A stretch of 64,000 bases of DNA, taken from assembly GCF_003594875.1 (NCBI RefSeq), contig NZ_QZEY01000001.1:434001-498000 (forward strand), written 5' to 3'. Under the pieces are notes generated by a model. That model was not told the DNA's origin. It did not search any database and was given only the letters and a program-made list of their open reading frames with translations. Of the stretch, positions 33,064-40,956 are shown in pieces. The stretch's first letter is position 1. Each line of letters starts with the position of its first letter. The translations under genes were made by a program, and so were the position numbers. Origin of the DNA: Bailinhaonella thermotolerans (GTDB lineage Bacteria; Actinomycetota; Actinomycetes; Streptosporangiales; Streptosporangiaceae).

Positions 33064-34218
33064 ATGGCGAGATTGATTGGCGGCGACCTGTCCCGGTTGC
33101 GGCAGCTCAACGCGCTCAGCGCGATCCGGGCGCTGCGCGAGTCGGGGCCGCTCACCCTGTCGGCGCTCGCCGACCGCACCGGCCTGTCCCGGCCGTCCAC
33201 CAAGGAGGTCACCGACGAGCTCGTGGCTCTGGGCTGGGTGGAGGAGGTGCCGCCGAGCCCCGGCACGATGGGCAGGCCCGCCCGGCGCTACCGGTTCCGC
33301 GCCGAGAACGGCTACCTGGCCGGGGTGGACATAGGCGGGCACAACGTGCGCGTCGCCGTGGCCGACCTCGACGGCCGGATCCTGGCCGAGGCCAAGCGGC
33401 CGGTGCCGCCGGAGACGCCCCTTGAGGAACGGCTCTCGGCCATAGAGCACGCCGTGTCCATGTGCCTCGACCTCGGCGGCATCGCGATGGCCGACCTGTG
33501 GACCATCGCCGTGGGGACCACCGGCACGCTCCGGCCCGACGGCAGCATCGCCTACTCCGTGGCCATCCCCTCGTGGACCGGGCTGGACCTGGGCGCCCGG
33601 CTCCGCGCGATGTTCCCCTGCGAGGTGCTGGTCGAGAACGACAGCCGGCTGGCCGCCCTGGGCGAGTCGCGGCGCGGGGCGGCCCGCGGCGCCTCGGACG
33701 TGGTTTTCCTGCATCTCGGCCTGGGCATGGGCGCGGGCCTGATCATCGGCGGCCGGGTGCACCAGGGCTTCGGCGGGGCGGCGGGCGAGATCGTCGTGCT
33801 GCCGGAGGCGCGCTGGCTGGAGGCCACCGAGCACCTGAACACCTGCGCGGTGGTCCCGCCCGGCACCCCGCTGGAGCACGCCGCCGGCCACACCCTCGCC
33901 GCCGCCCGGAGCGGCGATCCGGTCGCCCTGGAAGCCGTCGAGCGTTACACCGACGACGTCGCGATAGGCGCGGCCGCGCTCGCCCTCATCCTCGACCCGC
34001 AGATCATCGTCCTGGGCGGCGGCTTCTCCCGCTCCGCCGACGTCCTGCTGCCGCCGCTGCGCGAACGCCTGGAGCGCCGCTGCATCCGCATGCCCGCGCT
34101 CGCCGCCTCCGACCTCGGCGACGAATGCGTGGTGATCGGCGCGATCGACTACGCCGCCGAGCACCTGGAGAGCCGCCTGTTCACCCCCGACGCCGGCGCC
34201 CTCCCCCTCCCCCGCTGA
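33064..34218 (+). CDS. ROK-family transcriptional regulator
   Basis: 384 aa. An N-terminal MarR-like winged helix (about 12-70: LNALSAIRALRESGPLTLSAL, part shown; GLSRPSTKEVTDELVALGWV) is followed by a ROK sugar-kinase-like domain (VDIGGHNVRVAVADLDG, about 86-102; FLHLGLGMGAGLIIGGRVHQG). The zinc motif C-x-C-G-x-x-G-C-x-E and its preceding GH of most ROK proteins are missing (GGAAGEIVVLPEARWLEATEH in that place, part quoted), so it is probably a pure sensor, not a kinase. ATG 33064. It is divergent from the glycan operon with shared 22-bp boxes and likely represses it until a galactoside-type sugar binds. Confidence 0.9.
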   Translation: MARLIGGDLSRLRQLNALSAIRALRESGPLTLSALADRTGLSRPSTKEVTDELVALGWVEEVPPSPGTMGRPARRYRFRAENGYLAGVDIGGHNVRVAVADLDGRILAEAKRPVPPETPLEERLSAIEHAVSMCLDLGGIAMADLWTIAVGTTGTLRPDGSIAYSVAIPSWTGLDLGARLRAMFPCEVLVENDSRLAALGESRRGAARGASDVVFLHLGLGMGAGLIIGGRVHQGFGGAAGEIVVLPEARWLEATEHLNTCAVVPPGTPLEHAAGHTLAAARSGDPVALEAVERYTDDVAIGAAALALILDPQIIVLGGGFSRSADVLLPPLRERLERRCIRMPALAASDLGDECVVIGAIDYAAEHLESRLFTPDAGALPLPR

Positions 34219-34327
34219 CGGGAGTCACCGGGTCGGCTGATCCGGCGGGCTCGGCGCCCGGTGGCCGCCGGGGGTGAGGCGCGGCGACGTGGCCCGCGCG
34301 GGGTGACGAGCCCGGGCCCGGCCCGGG

Positions 34328-34639
34328 TCACCGCGTGATCGTGGGCGGCGGATCACCGAGGAGCGTGAGGAAGTCCTTCAGGATGAGGTCCGCCTGATGC
34401 TGGGCGTCCTCCAGCGAGAGCGCCCGCACCGTCGCCCGCGCCCCCTTCTCTCCCGGCAGGTGGACCCACATCCTCCAGCGCCCCCGCGCGAACTCCTGGA
34501 ACAGGAAGAAGGCGCGCGCCCCGCCCAGATACCCCGAGTACGAAGGCGAGGCGTCCTCGTCCCGCCGGACCCGCCACTCGATCCGGGTCAGCGCGGCCGG
34601 AACCGCCGCGTCCCCCGCGACCTCCCGCGCCTTGCCCAC
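34328..34639 (-). CDS. small protein of unknown function
   Basis: 103 aa, unrecognised. The composition suggests a small alpha/beta fold with aromatic strands: RIEWRVRRDEDASPSYSGYLGG, then AFFLFQEFARGRWRMWVHLP (each shown to 20 or so residues) and a helix ending LILKDFLTLLGDPPP. GTG 34639 follows the upstream small gene's TAG directly (no gap). It belongs by position to the minus-strand XRE/DUF6879 cassette, though 238 bases separate the XRE stop and the end of this gene pair only through the 57-aa gene. No signal peptide or membrane helix. Confidence 0.6.
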   Translation of the reverse strand: MGKAREVAGDAAVPAALTRIEWRVRRDEDASPSYSGYLGGARAFFLFQEFARGRWRMWVHLPGEKGARATVRALSLEDAQHQADLILKDFLTLLGDPPPTITR

Positions 34640-34813
34640 CTACCCCACCTCCCCGGTCTTCTCCGCGAACGCCTCGGCCAGGTTCACGACGCGATCGGCC
34701 ATCTCGGCCATCTCGGCCATCCCGGCCGGCGCGGCCGGCGCGGCCGGCGCGCCGTTCTCCGGCTCGTTTCTCCGACTGTCGGTCTCTCGCGTCGTCTGCT
34801 GGCCACTGGTCAT
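34640..34813 (-). CDS. very small protein with internal tandem repeats
   Basis: 57 aa from ATG 34813 to TAG 34640-34642. The middle is a repeat-derived low-complexity stretch (PAAPAAPAG then MAEMAEMAD), encoded by short tandem repeats at about 34697-34750. The C-terminal helix is VVNLAEAFAEKTGEV. Not recognised. It directly abuts the start of the 103-aa gene and lies 64 bases downstream of the XRE gene, so it is probably co-transcribed. Repeat-length changes here would add or remove residues without breaking the frame. Confidence 0.5.
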   Translation of the reverse strand: MTSGQQTTRETDSRRNEPENGAPAAPAAPAGMAEMAEMADRVVNLAEAFAEKTGEVG

Positions 34814-34877
34814 GCGGCGACGGTAGGAGCGCGGAGAGTGACGGATCAACGAGTCTGCACGAGTTTGCACACGAGTT

Positions 34878-35732
34878 TCAGGGCAGGGCGGCGATGGCTC
34901 GTGTGATCAAGGCTCGTGCCTTGTCACCGTGGGCGGCCACGGCGGACAGCTCGGCGAAGTAGCGCACGTACAGATCTATCTCTCCCGGCGACGTGATGGT
35001 GACGGCTGCGGACAGGAGTTCGATGAACACGCGCGACTCGTCATAGATCGAGAACGTCTCCTTGGCGGCGAGAGGGCGTCGGATGCCCATCGGCACGACG
35101 CCGAAGGACAGGTTGGCCCGATGCATACCAGTGAGGAGATGGCGAAGCTGCTCGCGCATCGTGACATCGTCGCCGACCCTGCCGTAGAGAACCGGCTCCT
35201 CGACGATCATGGCACAGCGGCGGTGGCTCCCGGCGCCCAAGTAGGTCTCCTGCCGCGCCACCCGCGCCTGAACGCCCTCCTCGATGTCGGTGGCCCCGGT
35301 GCGGCGGAACTCCGTCGCACCTCCGATGAGCGCTCGCATGTAGCCCGGGGTCTGCAAGGGCCAGGGGATCACGTTGGAGCAGTAGAAGCGGAAGAGGGTG
35401 GTCTCCTCGTACAGGGCAAGCCGGAGCTCCTGGAGGTGCTTGACGCTCCGGTTGACCCTGCGCCACTCCACATAGGCGTTCTCCGCGTTGCGGGACGCCG
35501 CGATGAGATTGGGGATCTCCTCCGGAACGCCGCAGATGGTGCACCAGGTGCGGATATCGGCGTCGGAAGGCCGGGTGCGCGCGTGGATGAGGCGCGAGCA
35601 CTTGGTCTCGTCCCACCCGGCCCGTCTGGCGAGTTCCCGGTTGTTCAGACCCGCGTCGCGCATGATCTCGCGCAGGCGGTCCGCGATCGCCTGCCGGACC
35701 CGCTGAACGCTCGATGATTCTGACTTGGACAC
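34878..35732 (-). CDS. XRE-family regulator with DUF5753 (Scr1-type) C-terminal domain
   Basis: 284 aa. The HTH is at about 10-65 (RLREIMRDAGLNNRELARRAG, part; WDETKCSRLIHARTRPSDADI). The DUF5753 ligand/partner domain is at about 95-280 (TTLFRFYCSNVIPWPLQTPGYMR, part; RQETYLGAGSHRRCAMIVEEPVL; FGVVPMG; GEIDLYVRYFAELSAVA). Such proteins usually work with a small partner (DUF397 or DUF6879 type) in Streptomyces and relatives, controlling development or antibiotic genes. GTG 35732 lies 16 bases after the DUF6879 stop, so they share an mRNA. Confidence 0.85.
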   Translation of the reverse strand: MSKSESSSVQRVRQAIADRLREIMRDAGLNNRELARRAGWDETKCSRLIHARTRPSDADIRTWCTICGVPEEIPNLIAASRNAENAYVEWRRVNRSVKHLQELRLALYEETTLFRFYCSNVIPWPLQTPGYMRALIGGATEFRRTGATDIEEGVQARVARQETYLGAGSHRRCAMIVEEPVLYGRVGDDVTMREQLRHLLTGMHRANLSFGVVPMGIRRPLAAKETFSIYDESRVFIELLSAAVTITSPGEIDLYVRYFAELSAVAAHGDKARALITRAIAALP

Positions 35733-35748
35733 GTGGCGGCCGGGTAGC

Positions 35749-36270
35749 TCAGGCGGGCTTGTACTCCTGGTGGTCGAGTGCCCGGCTCCAGACGGCCTCG
35801 AAGGCCGAAGAGCAGAGCTCGGCCACGGCGGGATCATCGGACAGGTCGTTCCCGACCTTCTCGCCGTCTCCATCCTGGAACACGAAGCGGACCAGGCCGC
35901 CGTCGAACTGCCAGAAGTCGCAGCCCGGCAACGCGATGTCACGCGCCTGCGGGCGGGGCAGCCATCGCACCCGTTCACCGGCGACGAGGTTGGCGGCGGG
36001 CGTGATGCCGTACTCGTATCGGATGTAGTCGCTGACCGGCTCAGAGATGATTCGGGCCCGGCGGAAGGAGACGCCGCGTGCGACATGTCCCGCCACGAGT
36101 TCCACCCACGGCTTCAGGTAGTCGTAGCGGGCGATCTCCTCGATCGGCACGCCCTTCCGCCACGCCTGGTACCCCAGGCTGCTCGTGCCGTAGGTGTCAC
36201 GCATCTCCAGGTGCGTCACCGAGTGCCGCGTCTTGGCGAACAGCTCAGCCAAAGTCGGGATCGGGGCCAC
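35749..36270 (-). CDS. DUF6879 family protein, partner of the XRE regulator
   Basis: 173 aa (GTG 36270). It matches DUF6879: TRHSVTHLEMRDTYG, an internal ARGVSFRRARIISEPVSDYI motif, VAGERVRWLPR and the DFWQFDGGLVRFVFQDGDG end. The family nearly always sits upstream of an XRE-DUF5753 gene in actinomycetes, and it is thought to act with it. The start overlaps the end of the 79-aa gene by 26 bases. Cytoplasmic; mechanism unknown. Confidence 0.85.
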   Translation of the reverse strand: MAPIPTLAELFAKTRHSVTHLEMRDTYGTSSLGYQAWRKGVPIEEIARYDYLKPWVELVAGHVARGVSFRRARIISEPVSDYIRYEYGITPAANLVAGERVRWLPRPQARDIALPGCDFWQFDGGLVRFVFQDGDGEKVGNDLSDDPAVAELCSSAFEAVWSRALDHQEYKPA

Positions 36271-36484
36271 CCAATGCCTCCCACAGAGCCTTGCGCAGCT
36301 TCCTCGGCAGGCGGAACGCCCCCTCGTTCCCGTACACGTCGGTGTACTTCTTGATCTCGGACACCGTCTGCGGATCTTCGACACGAACACCCACGAGCAC
36401 GAGATCCAGCGTCTCCTCATCCACGAAGACCGCAGGGCACTCTTCCTGCTCACTGCCGCCCTTGCCATAGAACCGTAGCGTCAT
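36245..36484 (-). CDS. small protein at the head of the DUF6879/XRE cassette
   Basis: 79 aa (ATG 36484): MTLRFYGKGGSEQEECPAVF, then a beta-rich segment (LDLVLVGVRVEDPQTVSEI) and a Lys/Arg helix (FRLPRKLRKALWEAL). Homologous small proteins head many DUF6879-XRE cassettes of actinomycetes. It overlaps the DUF6879 start by 26 bases, implying translational coupling. The function is not known; a three-protein regulatory module is the likely reading. Confidence 0.75.
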   Translation of the reverse strand: MTLRFYGKGGSEQEECPAVFVDEETLDLVLVGVRVEDPQTVSEIKKYTDVYGNEGAFRLPRKLRKALWEALGGPDPDFG

Positions 36485-36807
36485 GCTCGCCGCCTAGTCT
36501 GAGGGTCTGCCCCGGCCTGGCCCTTCGGCGTCGAGCCTGACCCCCGTGAACATCGCCGTCAAGCGAATCGAGCATGTGGGTGGGGCTCGCGCCGACCCAT
36601 GTGACCGCGATCACCCCAACATTCCCACCCAAATCATGTCGAACTGGCAACGGGCGTCAGCCCCACTCGTCACGGCACCTCAAGCCTCGGCCCTTCTCTC
36701 CGCGAGCACGTCGGCAGGCGTGGCCAGGCTCAGATCCCCATCCTCCGGGAGCCCCCTGGAGTGCAGGGCCTCGCCCTGCATACGCGGGGCGGGGCGGGAG
36801 CCGGGGG
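36485..36807. other. 323-base intergenic region upstream of the DUF6879 cassette
   Basis: No gene is supported. The region should contain the cassette promoter. The minus strand has a TTGACG at about 36560, but no matching -10 at proper distance could be read with confidence. The base composition is noticeably less GC-rich than the flanks around 36600-36660. Confidence 0.4.
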
Positions 36808-38049
36808 TCAGCGGAGTTGGTCGCGGCGGCGGGTCAGGTAGGCGGTCTCGGCGGTGTTGCCGGCCAGTTCGATGGCCCTGTCGTAGGCGGCGCGCGCCTG
36901 CCGGCTCAGGCCCAGCCTGCGCAGCAGGTCGGCGCGGGTGGCGTGGTAGGCGTGGTAGCCGGCCAAACTGTCCTGGAGGCGGTCGACCTCGGCCAGCGCC
37001 ACCTGCGGCCCGTCGAGTTCGGCGACCGCGACGGCCCGGTTGAGGGCGACGATCGGTGCGGGGTCGAGGCGGGCGAGCTGGTCGTACAGGGCGAGGATCT
37101 GTGACCAGTCGGTGTCGCGGATGTCGCGGGCGGAGGTGTGCACGGCGTTGATCGCGGCCAGGATCTGGTAGCGGCCCGGAGGCGTTCCGGCGGCGGCCGC
37201 GGCCAGGCGCTCGCGCACCAGCCGGTGGCCTTCGGCGATCAGCGCCGCGTCCCAGGCCCCGCGGTCCTGCTCGGCGAGCGTGACCAGCTCGCCGCCCGCC
37301 GAGACCCGGGCGGTACGGCGGGCCTCGGTGAGCAGCATCAGCGCCAGCAGCCCGGCCACCTCGCCGTCGTCCGGCAGGAGGGCGCGGGTCAGGCGGGTGA
37401 GCCGGATCGCCTCGGCGGTCAGGTCCTGCCGCACGGGGCCGGCGCCGGGGCCGGTCGCCAGGTAGCCCTCGTTGAACACCAGGTACAGGACGGCGAGCAC
37501 GCCGGAGACCCGCTCCGGCAGATCCTCGGCTGACGGCACCCGGTAGGGGATGCGCGCCGCCTTGATCTTGGCCTTCGCGCGGGTGATGCGCCGTTCCAGG
37601 GCGGTCTCCCGGACCAGGAAGGCGCGGGCGATCTCGGGCACGGTCAGGCCGCCGACCATGCGCAGCGTCAGCGCCACGCGGGCCTCCATCGCCAGCGCCG
37701 GGTGACAGCAGGTGAAGATCAGCCGGAGCCGGTCGTCGTCGATGACGCCGGCCGGCTCGGGCGGGGCGTCGCCGTACACCAGCTGAGCCTCCTTGTGCTT
37801 GTCGTCGCGCCTGCTCTCGCGCCGGAGCCGGTCGATGGCCTTGCGGCCGGCCGTGGTGGTCAGCCAGGCGCCGGGGCTGGGCGGCACGCCGTCGGCCGGC
37901 CACCGCCGTACGGCGGCCGCGAACGCCTCGGCGGCGGCCTCCTCGGCGATGTCGAGGTCGCCGAAGCGCCGGGCCAGGGTGGCGACCACCCGGGCCCACT
38001 CCTCGCGGTGGGCCCGGGTGACCGCCTCGCGGGCGTCGGCGTCGTTCAC
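36808..38049 (-). CDS. ECF sigma factor with DUF6596 C-terminal domain (YCII-associated type)
   Basis: 413 aa. Sigma region 2 is at about 8-75 (RHREEWARVVATLARRFGD-like, AEEAAAEAFAAAVRRWPADG). Region 4 is at about 110-170 (LTLRMVGGLTVPEIARAFLV, then RITRAKAKIKAARIPY). The DUF6596/TPR-like tail starts at about 190 (VLAVLYLVFNEGYLA) and ends in helical repeats (LLRRLGLSRQARAAYDRAIE). This is the ECF group whose genes follow a YCII/DGPF protein (often called ECF42). GTG 38049 overlaps the stop of the YCII gene by GTGA. The long C-terminus replaces an anti-sigma factor. Confidence 0.9.
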   Translation of the reverse strand: MNDADAREAVTRAHREEWARVVATLARRFGDLDIAEEAAAEAFAAAVRRWPADGVPPSPGAWLTTTAGRKAIDRLRRESRRDDKHKEAQLVYGDAPPEPAGVIDDDRLRLIFTCCHPALAMEARVALTLRMVGGLTVPEIARAFLVRETALERRITRAKAKIKAARIPYRVPSAEDLPERVSGVLAVLYLVFNEGYLATGPGAGPVRQDLTAEAIRLTRLTRALLPDDGEVAGLLALMLLTEARRTARVSAGGELVTLAEQDRGAWDAALIAEGHRLVRERLAAAAAGTPPGRYQILAAINAVHTSARDIRDTDWSQILALYDQLARLDPAPIVALNRAVAVAELDGPQVALAEVDRLQDSLAGYHAYHATRADLLRRLGLSRQARAAYDRAIELAGNTAETAYLTRRRDQLR

Positions 38050-38369
38050 AGGAACGGCCGCACCTCGATCTTGCGGTCGCAGACCTTGGACGCCTCGGCG
38101 GCGAGCTCGAGCGCCACGTCCAGGTCGGGGGCCTCCCACACCCAGACGCCGGCGAGGTACTCCTTCGACTCCACGAAGGGCCCGTCGGTGAACACCGCCC
38201 GCTCGCCCCGGTTGTCGACGACGGTGGCCGTGTCGGTGCCGGCGAGCCCGCCCGCGAACACCCAGTGGCCCTCGGCGATGAGCCGTTCGTTGAACTCGCT
38301 GATGGCGGGCCCCCTGTCCGTGCTGCCGGGGTTGCTCTTGTCGTCGATCACGGAAACCAGGTAACGCAT
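38046..38369 (-). CDS. YCII-related (DGPF) domain protein
   Basis: 107 aa dimeric alpha-beta-barrel-type protein: MRYLVSVIDDKSN start, FNERLIAEGHWVFAGGLAG, and the name-giving DGPF (FTDGPFVESKEYLAGVWVWE). It is probably a small-molecule binder or accessory of the overlapping ECF sigma factor, the standard partner arrangement. ATG 38369. No residues of a known enzymatic site beyond the conserved Asp of DGPF. Confidence 0.9.
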   Translation of the reverse strand: MRYLVSVIDDKSNPGSTDRGPAISEFNERLIAEGHWVFAGGLAGTDTATVVDNRGERAVFTDGPFVESKEYLAGVWVWEAPDLDVALELAAEASKVCDRKIEVRPFL

Positions 38370-38466
38370 CTGAAGATCATCTCCTGTGTCGTCGGCGGAA
38401 AGAGTGGTTCGCTGGGGGACTTCAGGGGTTCGGGGACCGGGGACCTCAGGGTCGGCCGGTCGGATT

Positions 38467-39075
38467 TCAGGCCGTCGCGTACCGCGGGCGCCCGGCCGGC
38501 CGGTAGATCTGGGTCGTGACGCCCTTGGTGTCGGCCCGCGACTCGACCAGGTCGAGCGCGAGATCCGGACCGTCCTGCGGGAACAGTCTCGTGCCCTGGC
38601 CGAGGACCACCGGGATCACGATCAGCGTCATCTCGTCCACCAGCTCGTTCGCCAGCAGCCACCGGATCAGCGCGCCGCTGCCGTGCACCTGCAGCTCACC
38701 CCCGGCCTTGGCCTTCAGCTCTCCGATGGCCGCCGCGAGGTCGCCGCCGAGGACGGTCGTGCCCTCCCAGCCGGGCGCGGTGAGCGTGGTCGAGGCGACG
38801 TACTTGGGGGCCTGGTTCAGAGCCACGCCGATGGGATGCGCGCGCATCTGGCCGACCGCTCCCCAGGAGCGGGCGAACAGCTCGTAGGTGCGCCGGCCGA
38901 ACAGGAACGCCCCGGCGCCCTGGTAGGTCCGCGTGATGAACTCCCTGGTCCGGTCGTCACCCGCGCCCAGGGCCCATCCGCCGCGCTCGAATCCGTTCCT
39001 GCGGTCGTCCGACGTGGCGCCGTTCCCCTGCATCACCCCGTCGAGGGTGACCTGGGTCATGGTCGTCAGCTTCAT
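38467..39075 (-). CDS. RibD C-terminal/dihydrofolate reductase-fold protein
   Basis: 202 aa of the dihydrofolate-reductase-like family seen near YCII-sigma pairs. VTLDGVMQGNG at the start, FGRRTYELFARSW in the middle and LQVHGSGALIRWLLANELVDEM (part shown) are typical. It should bind NADPH; the substrate is unknown, and it is not a true DHFR or RibD. ATG 39075. The first 15 residues match the usual MRKLTTMTQVTLDGVMQ opening. It lies 97 bases before the YCII gene on the same strand, so possibly the same operon. Confidence 0.85.
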   Translation of the reverse strand: MKLTTMTQVTLDGVMQGNGATSDDRRNGFERGGWALGAGDDRTREFITRTYQGAGAFLFGRRTYELFARSWGAVGQMRAHPIGVALNQAPKYVASTTLTAPGWEGTTVLGGDLAAAIGELKAKAGGELQVHGSGALIRWLLANELVDEMTLIVIPVVLGQGTRLFPQDGPDLALDLVESRADTKGVTTQIYRPAGRPRYATA

Positions 39076-39399
39076 GATCGCGTTTCCTCCGTGTCGGCGC
39101 CGCCCCCTGCGGGCGGTCTCACCCATGCCACGAACGCCCCCGCCCCGATCCGACACCACCCTTCCGGATTTCCTGAAGAATTTTCCGGGAGGCCCGCCGC
39201 CCGGACCCCCCGAAGGGCGTACAGCGTGGAGCCGACCGGGGCACCCCGTGGATTCGGCCGGGGCACCCCGCGCACGACCGCGGACTCGGCGCGACGGGGC
39301 CTCCCGCGGAGGATGAGCCCGGCCGGATGAGGCCTTCCCACCCCCGGCGTTCGATGCTGATCTGAAGGGGTCCTCCCACCGCACCGTGAGGAGCTCCCG
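39076..39399. other. 324-base divergent intergenic region
   Basis: No gene is supported. It separates the RibD-like gene (minus) from the small secreted protein (plus) and must hold both promoters. A 15-base phrase GGGGCACCCCG occurs twice near 39238-39270. The 39381-39395 stretch holds the ribosome site (GTGAGGAG) of the secreted protein. Confidence 0.4.
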
Positions 39400-39708
39400 G
39401 TGAAGATCCGCAGCGTGTCCGCCGCACTCCTGATCGCGACGGCTCTGGCCGCACCCCTGGCCGGCGCCGCCGCCGCGTCCGCCTCCACCCAGTACGGCGC
39501 CGCGCCCGCCGCGGCGGAACGGCACGCCCTCTCCCCGCTGCCGCCCGACTGGTACTGGTCCGCCCGCTACGACACCATGGCCGCCTGCGACGCCGCCTTC
39601 GAGGACGCCGCGCAGAACGGCGGCTACACCGGCCTCGCCCCCTGCCGCTGGTACGCCGGCGACCGCCACCGCCTGCCCGGCTACTACTTCCTCATCTACA
39701 TCCCCTGA
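39400..39708 (+). CDS. small secreted protein
   Basis: 102 aa from GTG 39400, following GAGGAG. Clear Sec signal peptide (VSAALLIATALAAPLAGAAAASA, about 5-27), then a mature part of ~70 residues rich in Tyr/Trp and containing two cysteines (MAACDAAFEDAAQNGG and LAPCRWYAG), likely disulfide-bonded. The family is the small actinomycete secreted proteins without assigned function. No neighbour suggests its role. Confidence 0.75.
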   Translation: MKIRSVSAALLIATALAAPLAGAAAASASTQYGAAPAAAERHALSPLPPDWYWSARYDTMAACDAAFEDAAQNGGYTGLAPCRWYAGDRHRLPGYYFLIYIP

Positions 39709-40151
39709 ATCCCAGGTGAGGTGACCGCGTCGAGGAACATAGGCGAAGCCGTCACCCCGGCGCCCGGGATCACGGCGGCGAGCCGGCCCGCAGACACGGC
39801 GGCGAGCCGGCCCGGGGCGCGGCGGCCTGAGCGGCGCTGACGTGCGGAGCGGCGGCCTGGACGATCCGCACGTCGCGCCGGCCCGCGGCGGACGTGCCGA
39901 CTCCGGGCATGTCCTGAAGACGACGCGGACGCCGTACGACGACACCGAACTCGGTCACGGCGCGCACCCGCGCGGCGGCCAGGGCGTCGTCATCGAGGAA
40001 GGGGGTGGCCCATTCGCGCCGGGCAGGAGCCCGGCGGAAATCACCGCCCCTCACCGCGCCGGCCCGCGCGGCCACCCTCGCGTGCCCGGCCGGTGGCCAC
40101 TCCCCCGTCAGCACCGGGTCGTCCAGCACGGACCGGGCCACTCGCCGCGGG
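39709..40151. other. 443-base gap with a 24-bp duplication and a minus-strand coding relic
   Basis: No intact gene. A 20-bp phrase (CACGGCGGCGAGCCGGCCCG) occurs at 39771-39790 and 39795-39814. From about 40150 to 39915 the minus strand shows a GC3-biased reading (SVLDDPVLTGEWPPAG, REWATPFLDDDALAAARVRA) without start or recognised family. It runs into the TetR gene's 3' end and is probably a decayed gene. Confidence 0.4.
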
Positions 40152-40847
40152 TCAGGGCTGGGTGATGCGTTCGAGCCAGCGCTCCAGGAGGGCGGTTTCG
40201 GCCGGTTCGAGGGCCTCGGTGCCGCCGAGCCGGAGCTGGGCGCGCAGGCGCAGCGCGGCGGCCCGCAGGGGGTCGGCATCCTGCTGGGCGGGGGGCTCGG
40301 CGAGCACGTGGGAGAACACGGCGTCCCGCATGCGATGGGACAGCGCGGGGTCGTCGAACAGGGCGGGCCTGGCGAGGTGGTGCAGGGCGGTCCCGATGTT
40401 GGCCGACAGGATGAGCTGGGCGGCCGTCCGCGGCTCGACCTTCAGGGCGCCCGCCGCCGCGCACCGTGTGAGCGCCGCCACCAGCAGGTCCATCACGCGG
40501 TCTCGCGCCGTCGAGTGCGACCACGGCCGTGGGGTGAACATCAGCTGGTAGAGGGCCGGGTTCGCCTGGGCGAACGCCATGTGGCCGTCCCAGCCGGCGC
40601 GCAGGTCGGCGACCGGGTCTCCGGTCCGCTCCTGGGCCGCCTTGAGCGCGGCGTACCGCTCGTACCCGTGGTCGGCGACGGCGTCGAGCAGCCCTCGCTT
40701 GTCGCCGAACAGCCGGTAGAGGACGGGCTGGCTCACACCGACGGCCTCGCAGACCGCGCGCGTCGCCACCTCGTGGTCGGAGGACGACGCGAGCTGCCGC
40801 TCCGCCGCTTCGATCATCGCCGCGCGCAGCGGGTCCGTCTCTGCCAT
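40152..40847 (-). CDS. TetR/AcrR family transcriptional regulator
   Basis: 231 aa from ATG 40847. The HTH is at about 8-60 (AAMIEAAERQLASSSDHEVAT, part; AVCEAVGVSQPVLYRLFGDKRGLLD). A TetR_C-type ligand domain follows (WDGHMAFAQANPALYQLMF). Divergent from an SDR gene 110 bases away, with a palindrome at 40912-40934 between them. Probably represses that gene and itself. Confidence 0.85.
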   Translation of the reverse strand: MAETDPLRAAMIEAAERQLASSSDHEVATRAVCEAVGVSQPVLYRLFGDKRGLLDAVADHGYERYAALKAAQERTGDPVADLRAGWDGHMAFAQANPALYQLMFTPRPWSHSTARDRVMDLLVAALTRCAAAGALKVEPRTAAQLILSANIGTALHHLARPALFDDPALSHRMRDAVFSHVLAEPPAQQDADPLRAAALRLRAQLRLGGTEALEPAETALLERWLERITQP

Positions 40848-40911
40848 GAAATCAATGATACCGACAGACGCTAACAACGGTACGAAGCTGTGCTACCGTC
40901 GTGTCGTACCA

Positions 40912-40934
40912 GCGATACGGGACAGGCGTATCGC
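40912..40934. promoter_or_regulatory. palindromic operator between TetR and SDR
   Basis: Inverted repeat GCGATACG-gacaggx-CGTATCGC (8-bp arms, 7-bp spacer; arms at 40912-40919 and 40927-40934) in the divergent promoter region, 23 bp before the SDR start at 40957. Likely TetR binding site. Confidence 0.65.
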
Positions 40935-40956
40935 CGATATGACCAAGGAGTTCTCC

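Noticed and set aside
30496-34164. Single very long minus-strand reading frame covering permease, GH36 and the antisense of the ROK gene
   Set aside because: Only its 3' part (the permease, from GTG 31590) is protein-like; the rest is a shadow of GH36 in another frame and antisense of ROK.
34640-36484. Toxin-antitoxin interpretation of the DUF6879/XRE cassette
   Set aside because: None of the small proteins resembles a toxin, and DUF6879-DUF5753 pairs are regulatory in actinomycetes.
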